Origin: Lachnospiraceae bacterium
Lineage (GTDB): Bacteria; Bacillota; Clostridia; Lachnospirales; Lachnospiraceae
Assembly: GCA_024403415.1 (NCBI GenBank)
Contig: JAKSRY010000007.1
Coordinates: forward strand, 1-64,000
Length of the DNA: 64,000 bases
Reading direction: 5' to 3'
Part shown: positions 43,218 to 52,414 of the stretch, one piece after another
How the letters are laid out: each line of letters starts with the position of its first letter
Numbering within the stretch: the stretch's first letter is position 1
The notes under the pieces: generated by a model
What the model saw: the letters and a program-made list of their open reading frames with translations, nothing else
What the model was told of the DNA's origin: nothing
Database searches by the model: none
Made by a program: the position numbers and the translations under genes

Positions 43218-44030
43218 ATGGCTGAATCATTTTCTGAATGCCTTAAGGCACTTAAAAATTTCACAGGGTTGAAGCTACTGCTTGGAATAACTCTAATAAG
43301 CTGGATTTATCTTTTTATTAAAGAAAAAAGAAAGGCTGTAAGGGCAGTACTTGTCTTTTTACCATTGGTGGTAATGCTTATATTTTTATGCCCTTTCTCA
43401 AAGACACTGTTTGATGCCTTGGGACAGGAAGGGGATATCTATTACAGATTTTTGTGGATGATTCCTTTTGGAATTATTACCTCTTTTGGAATAGTAAGGT
43501 TTGCCGGCAACTCAAGAGTTAAAAGAATAATAGCCTTGCTGGTATCGTCTCTGATTATTATATTCAGTGGTTCGCTCGTGTATTCGAATGCTGCTTTTTT
43601 TAAGTCTCAGAATTTGTATGGAATTCCAAAGGAGACGATAGATATTGTTGATTATATAAAATCTGTTGATGACCACGAGCGAATGACAATTCTTCCGTCC
43701 AGTGATATTATTGCATCAGTCAGACAATATGATGCAAATATGATGATGCCGTATGGAAGAGATTTTTTTGATGCTCCTTATGGATATGTTAATGCAGTTT
43801 TTGATGCTTATGAGAATCCGCAAAGAGAGATGAAACCGATCGTTTTTGGGAATCTGGTTGAAGCAACACGCAATGCGGATGTTGAGTATATTGTTATGCA
43901 TATTGCGGTCCTTAATGATGGTAAATTTGAGGAGGCGGGACTGGAACTGCTGGCCAATATAGATGATCACCTGATTTTCAGGGATCCGGTTATTTCTGAA
44001 AAAGTAGCTGATTATGTTATGCATGATTAG
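43218..44030 (+). CDS. DUF6077-like membrane protein, C-terminal part
   Basis: 270 residues in the same frame as the preceding entry, with only TAA-ATA-AAT between them. It has two to four TM helices (LLGITLISWIYLF, AVLVFLPLVVMLIFL, IIALLVSSLIIIF) and a soluble C-terminal domain (about 135-270, from IVDYIKSVDDHERMTILPSS) that looks extracytoplasmic. No ribosome binding site precedes the ATG at 43218, which argues that this was the 3' half of one gene of about 650 codons. Confidence 0.7.
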   Translation: MAESFSECLKALKNFTGLKLLLGITLISWIYLFIKEKRKAVRAVLVFLPLVVMLIFLCPFSKTLFDALGQEGDIYYRFLWMIPFGIITSFGIVRFAGNSRVKRIIALLVSSLIIIFSGSLVYSNAAFFKSQNLYGIPKETIDIVDYIKSVDDHERMTILPSSDIIASVRQYDANMMMPYGRDFFDAPYGYVNAVFDAYENPQREMKPIVFGNLVEATRNADVEYIVMHIAVLNDGKFEEAGLELLANIDDHLIFRDPVISEKVADYVMHD

Positions 44031-44042
44031 TACATTGTCCTG

Positions 44043-44675
44043 ATGGAATGTCGGATAGATCAAAAAGATGTTAAAACGAAAGACAACGAAATGAAAGACA
44101 AAGAAATAAAAGACAACGAAATGAAAGATATTAATCCGATTGACGTACCGGGGGAAAATGAGAATCCGGAAACGGAATCCCATACTCAAAAACTGAATAT
44201 AGAAGAAAGATTTAGGGACTTTCTTGCAAGATGGCCTAAAATACATGCTTTCTACCTGAAATATGAGGAAATACTGGTTTATCTTGTAGTCGGTGGTATT
44301 AATACAGTTGTTTCTCTGGGAGCAAAATTTCTTTGGAATATTTTTGTGTTTGATGCACCGCTTAATCCTACTGTTTTACAGCACGTGGTGTTGAGCTCTG
44401 TTGCATGGATAGTTGGTGTTGTTGCTGGATTTTGGCTAAACAGAAAATATGTATTTAAGAGTCATGGTCCTGCAGGAGTGGAATTCGTGAAATTTTCATT
44501 ATCAAGAGTTTCAACATATTTCCTGGATGTCTTTATAATGGAAATACTCGGTCCTGTCCTTTCACTTAATGTTTATGTTGCCACCATTATTTCGGCAGTT
44601 GTTGTAACAATATTGAATTACGTATTCAGTAAAGTGTTTGTTTTCTCAAAGAAAAAAGGTACTAAACCTGAATAA
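44043..44675 (+). CDS. GtrA-like flippase-type membrane protein
   Basis: A 210-residue protein. Residues 1-65 are a charged, low-complexity N-terminal tail; residues about 77-205 are the GtrA domain with four TM helices (VYLVVGGINTVVSLG, GVVAGFWLNRKYVF, FSLSRVSTYFLDV, ILNYVFSKVFVFS). GtrA proteins are thought to move polyprenyl-linked sugars across the membrane. The tail holds three 5-residue repeats. No strong ribosome binding site precedes 44043, and other in-frame ATG codons lie in the repeats. A terminator follows. Confidence 0.85.
   Translation: MECRIDQKDVKTKDNEMKDKEIKDNEMKDINPIDVPGENENPETESHTQKLNIEERFRDFLARWPKIHAFYLKYEEILVYLVVGGINTVVSLGAKFLWNIFVFDAPLNPTVLQHVVLSSVAWIVGVVAGFWLNRKYVFKSHGPAGVEFVKFSLSRVSTYFLDVFIMEILGPVLSLNVYVATIISAVVVTILNYVFSKVFVFSKKKGTKPE
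44079..44123 (+). repeat. Three 15-bp tandem repeats in the GtrA N-terminal tail
   Basis: Units 44079-44093, 44094-44108 and 44109-44123 encode KDNEM, KDKEI and KDNEM; the first and third DNA units are identical. In-frame ATG codons in units 1 and 3 are possible internal starts. Confidence 0.85.
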
Positions 44676-44701
44676 AAGTGAATAATATATATTTATATAT
44701 G

Positions 44702-44745
44702 AAAAACCATTTTTGGCATGTAATCTGTCCAAAGGTGGTTTTTTG
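44702..44745 (+). terminator. Terminator after the GtrA gene
   Basis: AAAACCATTTTTGG pairs with CCAAAGGTGGTTTT (G-U included), followed by a T run. It separates the membrane block from the GH25/rfb block. Confidence 0.8.
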
Positions 44746-44758
44746 TGTTTGTTTGTGT

Positions 44759-44769
44759 TATGATAAAGT
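44759..44769 (+). promoter_or_regulatory. Possible extended -10 for the GH25-rfb block
   Basis: TATGATAAAGT, a near match to the other extended -10 boxes of the window, 58 nt before the GH25 start. Confidence 0.45.
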
Positions 44770-44827
44770 AGTATGTCTGTGTGACTTTGTAACATAAAAC
44801 TGACAGAAAATAAGGCGAGGATACCTG

Positions 44828-47461
44828 ATGAAATCAAAGTCAAAGAGAAAAATATCCGGAAGACCCGTAAGACGTGGATCTGCAGGGAATTATCTCAATG
44901 ATAATAATAGATATAATGCCCAACAATATACAGATGAGTATTATTATGATGCTCCGGAGAACCCAGAGTACTATGACGAAGGATACGACGGAAATTACTA
45001 TGATGATCCTGAAAATCCTGAGTATTATGACGAAGAATACGACGGGAATTACTATGATGACCCTGAAAATCCTGAGTATTATGACGAAGAATACGACGGG
45101 AATTACTATGATGACCCTGAAAATTCCGAATATTATGATGAGGAATACAACGGAGATTACTATGACGAAAACACGGACAGTAATTCCGGAAATTTTGATA
45201 ACGGTTATGATACTGCCGAAGAAGACGATGACGATGAGTATGCAATAGGTGAAAACCCGAATCGTTATCTCAATGATATGCATCCGTTGGAGGATGAGTA
45301 CAATAATTCATATGCTGATTCAGAATATGACGGAAATTACCGGGATGATTACGATGATACATATCAGAATGGTTATTCTGCTCAATACGGAAATGACTAT
45401 CAGGATGATTATTACGACGACTATGATGATGTTGCCTCTGACAGCAAAATTAAAGCATGGTTCAAGTCCAGAACAGTAACAGACTATATGCTTATGGGTG
45501 GAGGCCTGATAGCAGCGATTCTGTTTATAATTATTGGATTTACTTTTTTCTCATCAGAAATGAGTGGCAACAAGCTTGCGGCAAGATTTTCTGAAGTCGG
45601 TGCCGAGGTGAAAGATATCGGTATTATCGGTTACGATGGAATAATGGCCGCTGCTGATGCCAAGGCTGCTAAGGCTCAGGCAGATGCGGCGATAGAAGAG
45701 GCTTTACTTGAAGAAGAAATCAGCGAAGAAGGAAGTCTTGAAGAGACTGCAGCTGAGATAGAGAAGAACAGAACGGTTGTAATAATGACGCTTACGTCAA
45801 TACAACGTGACTTAAAGATAAAGTTTGTGAATAATGAAACAAAGAAACTGGTTAAGGGTGTGCCTTTTGAAATCAGTATCATAGATCCGTCAGGAAAGAC
45901 CATATCGAAGACGAATACAGATCTTGACGGAATAATCTACATGAAAAATATTACACCCGGAAGATACCAGGTAGCTCTTGTTGGTGCAGATGAGGGATAT
46001 CTGTTTTCAAAGGATGCAGTTGGAATTAATGTAAGAGATACTATCGAATATAAGAAGGTCGATGTGGCTGCGGAAATAAAATCCGAAAATGAGATTGATG
46101 TTGCAAAGGAAGACACGGCCAAGAATAATACCGAAGTAGAGTCGACACTTACGGATACTGTTGAATGGGTAGAGTCAACAAAGACACTGGTATCAGATTC
46201 TGATCAGGGAGATATTGTATACGAGGCGGTTAGCAGTGAAAATGTTGCAGATCCCGGTAAGAGCGCAAATCTTGACATGGTTTTGCTTGGTAAAAAGCAT
46301 GAACCAAATGATGGTGAAGGAACTCCGGAACCGGAACCGACTCCTGAAAATGACCCTGTTGAAGAATCTACGCCAACTCCGGAGGAAGAACCTACACCGA
46401 CACCTACTCCAACACCGTTAGAATCTCCGACACCGGAGCCTACCCCGATAGAGAGTCCGTCTCCTTCAGCTGAAGAATCGCCGAGCGTGAGTCCTTCACC
46501 GAGCGTAAGCCCTTCGGTTTCGCCCAGCGTAAGTCCTTCAGCGTCACCATCTCCGAGCCCTACGGCAGAGGAAAAAGCAAAGAAGGATACGACAAGTACC
46601 TTGAAGACTTTGGATGGTGAAGTGCTTTACGTAAAGGATGGAGATACATATAGAGAAGCAAAGTTTGCGGATTACTATATTTTCAAAACCTTCTATAGAA
46701 AGACAACCGTCAATAAAGAAGGCAGCTACAAATATACCGGTTGGCAAAACATTGACGGAAATACATATTTCTTTGATAAAAACGGTAATTTCGTAACAGG
46801 CGAGCAGGTAATTCAGGGGGCTAAATATGTTTTTGGATCCGATGGCCGACTAAGTTCGGGTTCGGGGACTGTGGGAATAGACGTTTCCAAATTTAATGGA
46901 AATATAAACTGGACCGAGGTTAAGAATTCGGGTATCGGATTTGTAATAATAAGATGTGGTTTCAGAGGTTCTTCTGTTGGGGCTTTGGTAGAAGATGTGA
47001 ATTTTAAGGCAAACATCAAAGGAGCAACAGACGCGGGACTTAAAGTTGGAGTTTACTTCTTTACACAGGCTGTGGATGAAGTTGAGGCTGTTGAAGAGGC
47101 CTCGATGGTGCTGAGCCTGATAAGAGGTTATAACATATCATATCCTATCTTTCTTGATGTTGAGCCAAGTGGTGGTCGAGGAGATAAGATAGATGCAGGA
47201 ACAAGAACGAGAGTGTGTCAGGCGTTCTGTAAGACTATTAATAATTCCGGATACAGAGCGGGTGTGTATGCGAATAAGACATGGTTTAATTCCATGATCA
47301 ATACTCCTGATATTGCAGGAAATAAAATATGGCTTGCACAGTATGCTGCCGCTCCTTCTTACTCTAGGACAAGATATGATTTGTGGCAGTACACATCAAA
47401 AGGCAAGGTTAACGGAATATCCGGAAATGTAGATATGAATATTAGCTATTTGGGCTATTAA
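44828..47461 (+). CDS. Membrane-anchored GH25 lysozyme with acidic Tyr-rich repeat tail
   Basis: An 877-residue modular protein. Residues 1-210: basic start (KSKSKRKISGRPVRR), then a long cytoplasmic tail extremely rich in Tyr, Asp, Glu and Asn, with four 18-residue repeats (YDDPENPEYYDEEYDGNY type). Residues 220-242: single TM helix. Then an Ala/Glu coiled region, a carboxypeptidase-regulatory-like beta domain (about 330-400), a Pro/Thr/Ser linker (about 495-585), a cell-wall-binding type repeat region (YTGWQNIDGNTYFFDKNGNF) and a GH25 muramidase domain with Asp685 in GIDVSKFNG and Glu779 in FLDVEPSG. It should cut peptidoglycan at the site of surface polymer assembly. AGGCGAGG precedes the start. 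rfbB follows after 15 nt. Confidence 0.9.
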   Translation: MKSKSKRKISGRPVRRGSAGNYLNDNNRYNAQQYTDEYYYDAPENPEYYDEGYDGNYYDDPENPEYYDEEYDGNYYDDPENPEYYDEEYDGNYYDDPENSEYYDEEYNGDYYDENTDSNSGNFDNGYDTAEEDDDDEYAIGENPNRYLNDMHPLEDEYNNSYADSEYDGNYRDDYDDTYQNGYSAQYGNDYQDDYYDDYDDVASDSKIKAWFKSRTVTDYMLMGGGLIAAILFIIIGFTFFSSEMSGNKLAARFSEVGAEVKDIGIIGYDGIMAAADAKAAKAQADAAIEEALLEEEISEEGSLEETAAEIEKNRTVVIMTLTSIQRDLKIKFVNNETKKLVKGVPFEISIIDPSGKTISKTNTDLDGIIYMKNITPGRYQVALVGADEGYLFSKDAVGINVRDTIEYKKVDVAAEIKSENEIDVAKEDTAKNNTEVESTLTDTVEWVESTKTLVSDSDQGDIVYEAVSSENVADPGKSANLDMVLLGKKHEPNDGEGTPEPEPTPENDPVEESTPTPEEEPTPTPTPTPLESPTPEPTPIESPSPSAEESPSVSPSPSVSPSVSPSVSPSASPSPSPTAEEKAKKDTTSTLKTLDGEVLYVKDGDTYREAKFADYYIFKTFYRKTTVNKEGSYKYTGWQNIDGNTYFFDKNGNFVTGEQVIQGAKYVFGSDGRLSSGSGTVGIDVSKFNGNINWTEVKNSGIGFVIIRCGFRGSSVGALVEDVNFKANIKGATDAGLKVGVYFFTQAVDEVEAVEEASMVLSLIRGYNISYPIFLDVEPSGGRGDKIDAGTRTRVCQAFCKTINNSGYRAGVYANKTWFNSMINTPDIAGNKIWLAQYAAAPSYSRTRYDLWQYTSKGKVNGISGNVDMNISYLGY
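44945..45160 (+). repeat. Four 54-bp tandem repeats in the GH25 gene
   Basis: Units begin at 44945, 44999, 45053 and 45107. Units 2 and 3 differ by one base; units 1 and 4 are more diverged. All keep the reading frame, so copy number can change without a frameshift. Confidence 0.92.
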
Positions 47462-47476
47462 CATAAGGAGGTTTGT

Positions 47477-48559
47477 ATGAAAACATACTTGGTTACAGGT
47501 GGAGCAGGATTTATTGGATCTAATTTTATTCATTATATGTTCAATAAGTATGATAATGAGATCAGAATCATCAATGTGGATGTACTGACTTATGCAGGTA
47601 ATCTGGAAAATCTTAAGGATATAGAAAACAGGGATAATTACACCTTTGTCAAAGCTGATATATGTGACAAAGATGCAATTTACAAGATATTTAATGAAAA
47701 TGAGATTGATTATGTTGTTCATTTTGCAGCAGAATCTCATGTAGACAGATCAATCAAAAATCCTGAAGTATTTGTACAGACAAATGTACTTGGAACAGCA
47801 GTGATGTTAAACTCTGCAAAGGCATCGTGGGAACTTCCGGATGGTTCATTTAAAGAGGGAAAGAAGTTTCTTCATGTATCGACCGATGAAGTATATGGAT
47901 CTTTGGATGAGGATGGTGGATATTTTTATGAGACCACTCCATATTCACCACACAGCCCATATTCTGCTTCGAAAGCATCGTCAGACATGCTTGTAAAGAG
48001 TTATATGGATACTTATAAGTTCCCTGCTAACATTACAAACTGTTCAAACAATTATGGACCGTATCAGTTCCCTGAAAAACTTATTCCACTTATCATAAAC
48101 AATGCATTGCAGGGAAAGAAACTTCCTGTATATGGGGATGGTAAGAATGTACGTGACTGGCTTTACGTTATGGACCATGCAAAAGCAATTGACATGGTTA
48201 TTAATAAAGGAAAACTTTTTGAAACCTATAATGTCGGAGGACATAATGAGAAACAGAATATAGAGATTATTAATATTATTCTGGATACTCTTCAGGAGAT
48301 GCTTGATGATTCTGATCCGAGAAAGGCTTTGGCAACAAAAGAACTTATTACTTATGTTGAAGACCGTAAGGGACATGACAGAAGATATGCAATTGCACCT
48401 GATAAGATTAAAGCAGAAATAGGCTGGGAGCCTGAAACCATGTTTAAGGAAGGTATAAAGCTTACTATTAAGTGGTTCTTTGAACATGAAGACTGGATGA
48501 AGAATGTTACATCCGGTGATTATCAGAAATATTATGATGATATGTATTCTAACAAATAA
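47477..48559 (+). CDS. rfbB: dTDP-glucose 4,6-dehydratase
   Basis: A 360-residue extended SDR enzyme that converts dTDP-glucose to dTDP-4-keto-6-deoxyglucose, step two of dTDP-rhamnose synthesis. The NAD site GGAGFIGSNF, the STDEVYG segment with Thr/Asp/Glu catalytic residues, and the YSASKAS active-site Tyr/Lys are present. AAGGAGG lies 8 nt upstream. First of the rfbB-rfbA-rfbC set. Confidence 0.96.
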   Translation: MKTYLVTGGAGFIGSNFIHYMFNKYDNEIRIINVDVLTYAGNLENLKDIENRDNYTFVKADICDKDAIYKIFNENEIDYVVHFAAESHVDRSIKNPEVFVQTNVLGTAVMLNSAKASWELPDGSFKEGKKFLHVSTDEVYGSLDEDGGYFYETTPYSPHSPYSASKASSDMLVKSYMDTYKFPANITNCSNNYGPYQFPEKLIPLIINNALQGKKLPVYGDGKNVRDWLYVMDHAKAIDMVINKGKLFETYNVGGHNEKQNIEIINIILDTLQEMLDDSDPRKALATKELITYVEDRKGHDRRYAIAPDKIKAEIGWEPETMFKEGIKLTIKWFFEHEDWMKNVTSGDYQKYYDDMYSNK

Positions 48560-48582
48560 TATACACCTGAAAGGGGAAAAAG

Positions 48583-49452
48583 ATGAAAGGGATTATCCTT
48601 GCCGGTGGATCCGGTACCAGATTATATCCATTAACCAAAGCAATCAGCAAACAGATTATGCCGGTATATGATAAGCCAATGATATACTATCCGTTGTCAA
48701 TTCTTATGCTTGCCGGAATAAGAGAAGTTCTGATTATTTCAACACCCAGGGATTTGCCTGTTTTTAAGGAACTTCTTGGAGATGGTAAGAATCTCGGAAT
48801 GAAATTTGAATATGCTGTTCAGGAAACTCCACGAGGTTTGGCAGATGCTTTCATTATAGGTGAAAAGTTTATAGGTAATGACAGCGTTGCTCTTATTCTT
48901 GGTGACAATATTTTTTATGGTCAGAGTTTTTCGAAGATACTGAAGGAGGTCGCTTCAAGAGAAAGCGGCGCAACTATTTTCGGTTATTATGTCAGAGATC
49001 CCAGGGAATATGGAGTGGTTGAATTTGACGAGAATGGAATGGCTATATCAATAGAGGAAAAGCCCGAAAATCCAAAGAGTAATTATGCGGTTCCGGGATT
49101 ATATTTTTATGACAATGATGTAGTAGAAATTGCAAAGAATGTTAAACCGTCTGCCAGAGGTGAAATAGAGATTACCAGTATCAACAATGAGTATTTGAGA
49201 AGAGGAACTCTTCGTGTAGAAACTTTAGGTAGAGGGTTTGCATGGCTTGATACAGGAAATCATGATTCACTTCTTGATGCTGCGGATTTTGTGTCTGCTT
49301 TTCAGAAGAGACAGGGCCTGTACATATCATGTATAGAAGAAATAGCATATAAGCGTGGATTTATTTCCAAGGAACAGTTGCTTGAGCTGGCAGCTCCGCT
49401 TATGAAGACTGCATATGGACAATACCTGGTTGAGGTTGCCGAAGGCCTGTAG
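48583..49452 (+). CDS. rfbA: Glucose-1-phosphate thymidylyltransferase
   Basis: A 289-residue nucleotidyltransferase that forms dTDP-glucose from dTTP and glucose-1-phosphate, step one of dTDP-rhamnose synthesis. N-terminal motif [22 protein letters not shown] (metal Asp), [15 protein letters not shown] and [11 protein letters not shown] are typical of the short RmlA type. It lies 23 nt after rfbB with an AGGGG site. Its substrate can come from the phosphohexomutase encoded at 58763. Confidence 0.96.
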   Translation: MKGIILAGGSGTRLYPLTKAISKQIMPVYDKPMIYYPLSILMLAGIREVLIISTPRDLPVFKELLGDGKNLGMKFEYAVQETPRGLADAFIIGEKFIGNDSVALILGDNIFYGQSFSKILKEVASRESGATIFGYYVRDPREYGVVEFDENGMAISIEEKPENPKSNYAVPGLYFYDNDVVEIAKNVKPSARGEIEITSINNEYLRRGTLRVETLGRGFAWLDTGNHDSLLDAADFVSAFQKRQGLYISCIEEIAYKRGFISKEQLLELAAPLMKTAYGQYLVEVAEGL

Positions 49453-49505
49453 GCTGATTTTAATATATTAATAAATTATCCGATTATAGGAAGAGGTAAT
49501 ATTTT

Positions 49506-50069
49506 ATGGGAAAGATAACAGTTGAAACATGTGAAATAGAGGGACTTAAGGTTATTACGCCACAGGTATTTGGAGACGCAAGAGGGTATTTCGTCGAAAC
49601 TTATAACATGAATGACTTTGTGGCAGCCGGAATTGATACAGTATTTGTACAGGATAATCAGTCTGCATCAAAGAAGGAAGTATTGAGAGGTCTTCATTTT
49701 CAGATTAATTATCCGCAGGATAAGCTTGTAAGGGTTATAAGAGGCGCTGTTTTTGATGTTGCCGTTGACTTGAGAGAAGGTTCGGCGACATTTGGAAAAT
49801 GGTTCGGTGTAGAACTTACAGAAGAAAATAAGAAGCAGTTCTTTATTCCCAAAGGTTTTGCACATGGATTTTATGTATTGAGCGATTATGCAGAGTTTGC
49901 ATATAAATGTTCTGACTTCTATCATCCTAATGATGAGGGAGGACTTAAGTTCGATGATCCTGATATAGGCATTGAATGGCCTTTTGAAGACAAGGATAAA
50001 TTAATTCTTTCCGACAAAGATACAAAATGGGGTGGAATTAAGGAATACATGAAGGAAAAAGGAATTTAA
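49506..50069 (+). CDS. rfbC: dTDP-4-dehydrorhamnose 3,5-epimerase
   Basis: A 187-residue cupin-fold RmlC epimerase: DARGYFVETYN, FVQDNQSASKKEVLRGLHFQ (catalytic His), FDVAVDLREGSATFGKW and the PKGFAHGFYVLSD motif. It makes dTDP-4-keto-L-rhamnose. The final reductase RfbD is not encoded between here and the window end, so it must be elsewhere. AGAGG lies 8 nt before the ATG. Confidence 0.95.
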   Translation: MGKITVETCEIEGLKVITPQVFGDARGYFVETYNMNDFVAAGIDTVFVQDNQSASKKEVLRGLHFQINYPQDKLVRVIRGAVFDVAVDLREGSATFGKWFGVELTEENKKQFFIPKGFAHGFYVLSDYAEFAYKCSDFYHPNDEGGLKFDDPDIGIEWPFEDKDKLILSDKDTKWGGIKEYMKEKGI

Positions 50070-50078
50070 TTTAGAAAT

Positions 50079-51107
50079 ATGAATAAAGATTCTAAGTTAA
50101 AAACAATTGGAAAAACAATTACAAGGAAGCCGGTGGCAATCGGACTGTTCTATACAGTTTGTATTGTGCTGGCTACTCTTATTGTGCTGCATGACAATCC
50201 GCTTGCACCCGATCCGCACAGTGAATTCCTTAAAAAAGTCTGTGCCTGTCTGTTGCTTGGGGTAGGATGCATTATATTTGGATTTTTCTATGATAAAATA
50301 TTTGTGCTGCCAAAAGAGTTGTTTCAGTCAAGAGAACTGATATGGAAACTTTCCAAGAATGACTTTAAGAAAAGATATGCAGGATCATATCTCGGATTTG
50401 TCTGGGCACTTATTCAACCGGTGGTAACGGTTGTTATGTATTGGATTGTCTTTGATGTTGTATTCAATACAAGGTCGCAGATGGTAGCATCCGGAGTTGA
50501 AGTTCCGTATGTTTTATATCTTACCGCAGGTCTGGTCCCGTGGTTTTATTTTTCGGAAGCATTAACTAATGGAACCAATGCATTGCTGGAATACAGCTAT
50601 CTGGTAAAGAAGGTAGTGTTTAAGATATCAATATTGCCAATCATTAAACTGATTGCTGCTACATTTATTCACTTATTTTTCATATGTATTCTGATTATTG
50701 TTTCAATGTGCTATGGATATTATCCAAGTATATATACCATTCAAATTCTTTATTACAGCCTGTGTACATTTGTTCTTGTGCTCGCACTCAGTTATTGTAC
50801 CTGTGCAATTGTGGTATTTTTTAGGGATTTAGGCCAGATAATAGCAATCATCCTGCAGGTGGGAATGTGGGCTACACCTATTCTATGGGATATCAATATG
50901 ATTAAGGACGAAAACTTATTGTTTATTCTAAAACTGAACCCGGTTGTTTACCTGGTTAATGGTTATAGAAACTCAATATATGGTCAGGAATGGTTTTTCA
51001 CACATTTCTATTCTTCGACCTATTTCTGGATGTTTACGGTTACCCTGTTTTGTATAGGGGCATTAATTTTTAAGAGGCTAAAAGTACATTTTGCAGATGT
51101 ATTGTAA
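50079..51107 (+). CDS. ABC-2 type polysaccharide export permease (Wzm/TagG-like)
   Basis: A 342-residue membrane protein. The ABC-2 permease core has six helices, with the family stretch LSKNDFKKRYAGSYLGFVWALIQP just before the first core helix and a hydrophobic YVLYLTAGLVPWFYFSE segment. An extra N-terminal part (about 20-90) adds two helices before the core. The partner ATPase follows 26 nt later. Together they export a lipid-linked polysaccharide such as O-antigen or teichoic acid. The ribosome binding site is weak, so translation may depend on rfbC, which ends 9 nt upstream. Confidence 0.9.
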   Translation: MNKDSKLKTIGKTITRKPVAIGLFYTVCIVLATLIVLHDNPLAPDPHSEFLKKVCACLLLGVGCIIFGFFYDKIFVLPKELFQSRELIWKLSKNDFKKRYAGSYLGFVWALIQPVVTVVMYWIVFDVVFNTRSQMVASGVEVPYVLYLTAGLVPWFYFSEALTNGTNALLEYSYLVKKVVFKISILPIIKLIAATFIHLFFICILIIVSMCYGYYPSIYTIQILYYSLCTFVLVLALSYCTCAIVVFFRDLGQIIAIILQVGMWATPILWDINMIKDENLLFILKLNPVVYLVNGYRNSIYGQEWFFTHFYSSTYFWMFTVTLFCIGALIFKRLKVHFADVL

Positions 51108-51133
51108 GATAAAAAGGTCTTTGGAGCTTTTGT

Positions 51134-52414
51134 ATGGAAAAAGATATAGCTATTCAAGTTAATAATCTCGTAAAGACTTATAAGCTTTATGACAGACCCA
51201 AGGACAGATTAAAGGATGCGCTTGGCTTTGGAAGACGTAAGAAGCTCTATAAAGAGCATGATGCGTTGAAAGGTGTAGATCTGACCATATACAAAGGAGA
51301 GACTGTCGGTATTATTGGAACAAATGGTTCCGGAAAATCTACCATACTGAAAATAATAACAGGCGTTCTTAATCCTACTTCGGGGACAGTAAACGTTGAG
51401 GGAAGAATTTCGGCACTTCTTGAACTGGGTGCAGGATTTAATATGGAATACAACGGTATTGAAAACGTGTATCTTAATGGTACAATGATGGGCTTTTCAA
51501 AGAAAGAAATCGATGAAAAGCTTCCTGCTATTCTTGAATTCGCGGATATCGGAGAGTATGTGAATCAACCGGTTAAAACATATTCATCAGGTATGTTTGT
51601 AAGACTTGCATTTGCTGTTTCGATAAATATAGATCCTGAGATTCTGATTGTTGATGAAGCATTGTCTGTAGGAGATGTTTTCTTCCAGGCCAAATGTTAT
51701 CACAAATTCGAAGAATTTAAGGAAATGGGCAAGACTATTGTTTTTGTAAGCCATGATTTGAGTTCTATAAGTAAGTATTGTGACAGGGTAATTTTATTAA
51801 ATCAGGGTGTTAAATTGGGAGAAGGTACTCCTAAAAAGATGATAGACGCATATAAGCAGGTACTTGTAGGTCAATATCCTCTTCCTGACATAAAGAATAG
51901 CTTTGATGATGATAAAGAAGAAAAAAATATCCTTCCGGAAGAAGGAAATGCTACCTCAGTTAATCCTGAGCTACTGGAATATGGAACGAAAGCGGCTGTT
52001 ATTGAAAGCTATTATCTTGAAGATGAGTCAGGGATTAAAACTTCAGCAATTATCAAGGGCGCAAAATGTACGATGCATATGACAGTTGCAATTAATGAGG
52101 ATATAGCATCGCCTATATTTGCTTTTTCGATTAAGAATATTAAAGGTGTTGAAATAACAGGGACTAATTCTATGTTTGAAAAAGCCTTTTTGGAATCTGT
52201 TAAAAAGGGTGAGAAGAAACATATAACTTTTTCGCAGCCTATAGATCTGAATGGCGGAGAGTATCTTATTTCTCTTGGCGTTACAGGATATGAAAATGAG
52301 ACTTTTGTTGTTTATCACAGATTATATGATGTAATGAATATTACTGTTATTTCGGATAAGAATTCAGTAGGATATTACGATATGAATTCTGAAATTACTG
52401 TGGAGGATGCATAG
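51134..52414 (+). CDS. Polysaccharide export ABC ATPase with Wzt-type C-terminal domain
   Basis: A 426-residue protein. The nucleotide-binding domain (about 1-245) has Walker A GTNGSGKST (residues 62-70), the signature YSSGMFVRLAF (about 150-160), Walker B ILIVDEALSVGD and the switch His in FVSHD. The C-terminal part (about 285-420) is a beta-sandwich of the Wzt_C type, which in E. coli O8/O9a Wzt binds the capped non-reducing end of the polysaccharide and is required for export. Its presence implies recognition of a chain-end mark here too. The next gene, a methyltransferase-kinase fusion, starts at the base after the stop codon. Confidence 0.92.
   Translation: MEKDIAIQVNNLVKTYKLYDRPKDRLKDALGFGRRKKLYKEHDALKGVDLTIYKGETVGIIGTNGSGKSTILKIITGVLNPTSGTVNVEGRISALLELGAGFNMEYNGIENVYLNGTMMGFSKKEIDEKLPAILEFADIGEYVNQPVKTYSSGMFVRLAFAVSINIDPEILIVDEALSVGDVFFQAKCYHKFEEFKEMGKTIVFVSHDLSSISKYCDRVILLNQGVKLGEGTPKKMIDAYKQVLVGQYPLPDIKNSFDDDKEEKNILPEEGNATSVNPELLEYGTKAAVIESYYLEDESGIKTSAIIKGAKCTMHMTVAINEDIASPIFAFSIKNIKGVEITGTNSMFEKAFLESVKKGEKKHITFSQPIDLNGGEYLISLGVTGYENETFVVYHRLYDVMNITVISDKNSVGYYDMNSEITVEDA

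Noticed and set aside
44945-45160. CRISPR-like spaced repeats
   Set aside because: The units are direct tandem repeats inside a reading frame with no spacers.
44840-45283. 147-codon minus-strand frame opposite the GH25 repeats, Ile/Val-rich
   Set aside because: It is the complement of the Tyr/Asp/Glu repeat codons; its apparent hydrophobicity is an artefact.
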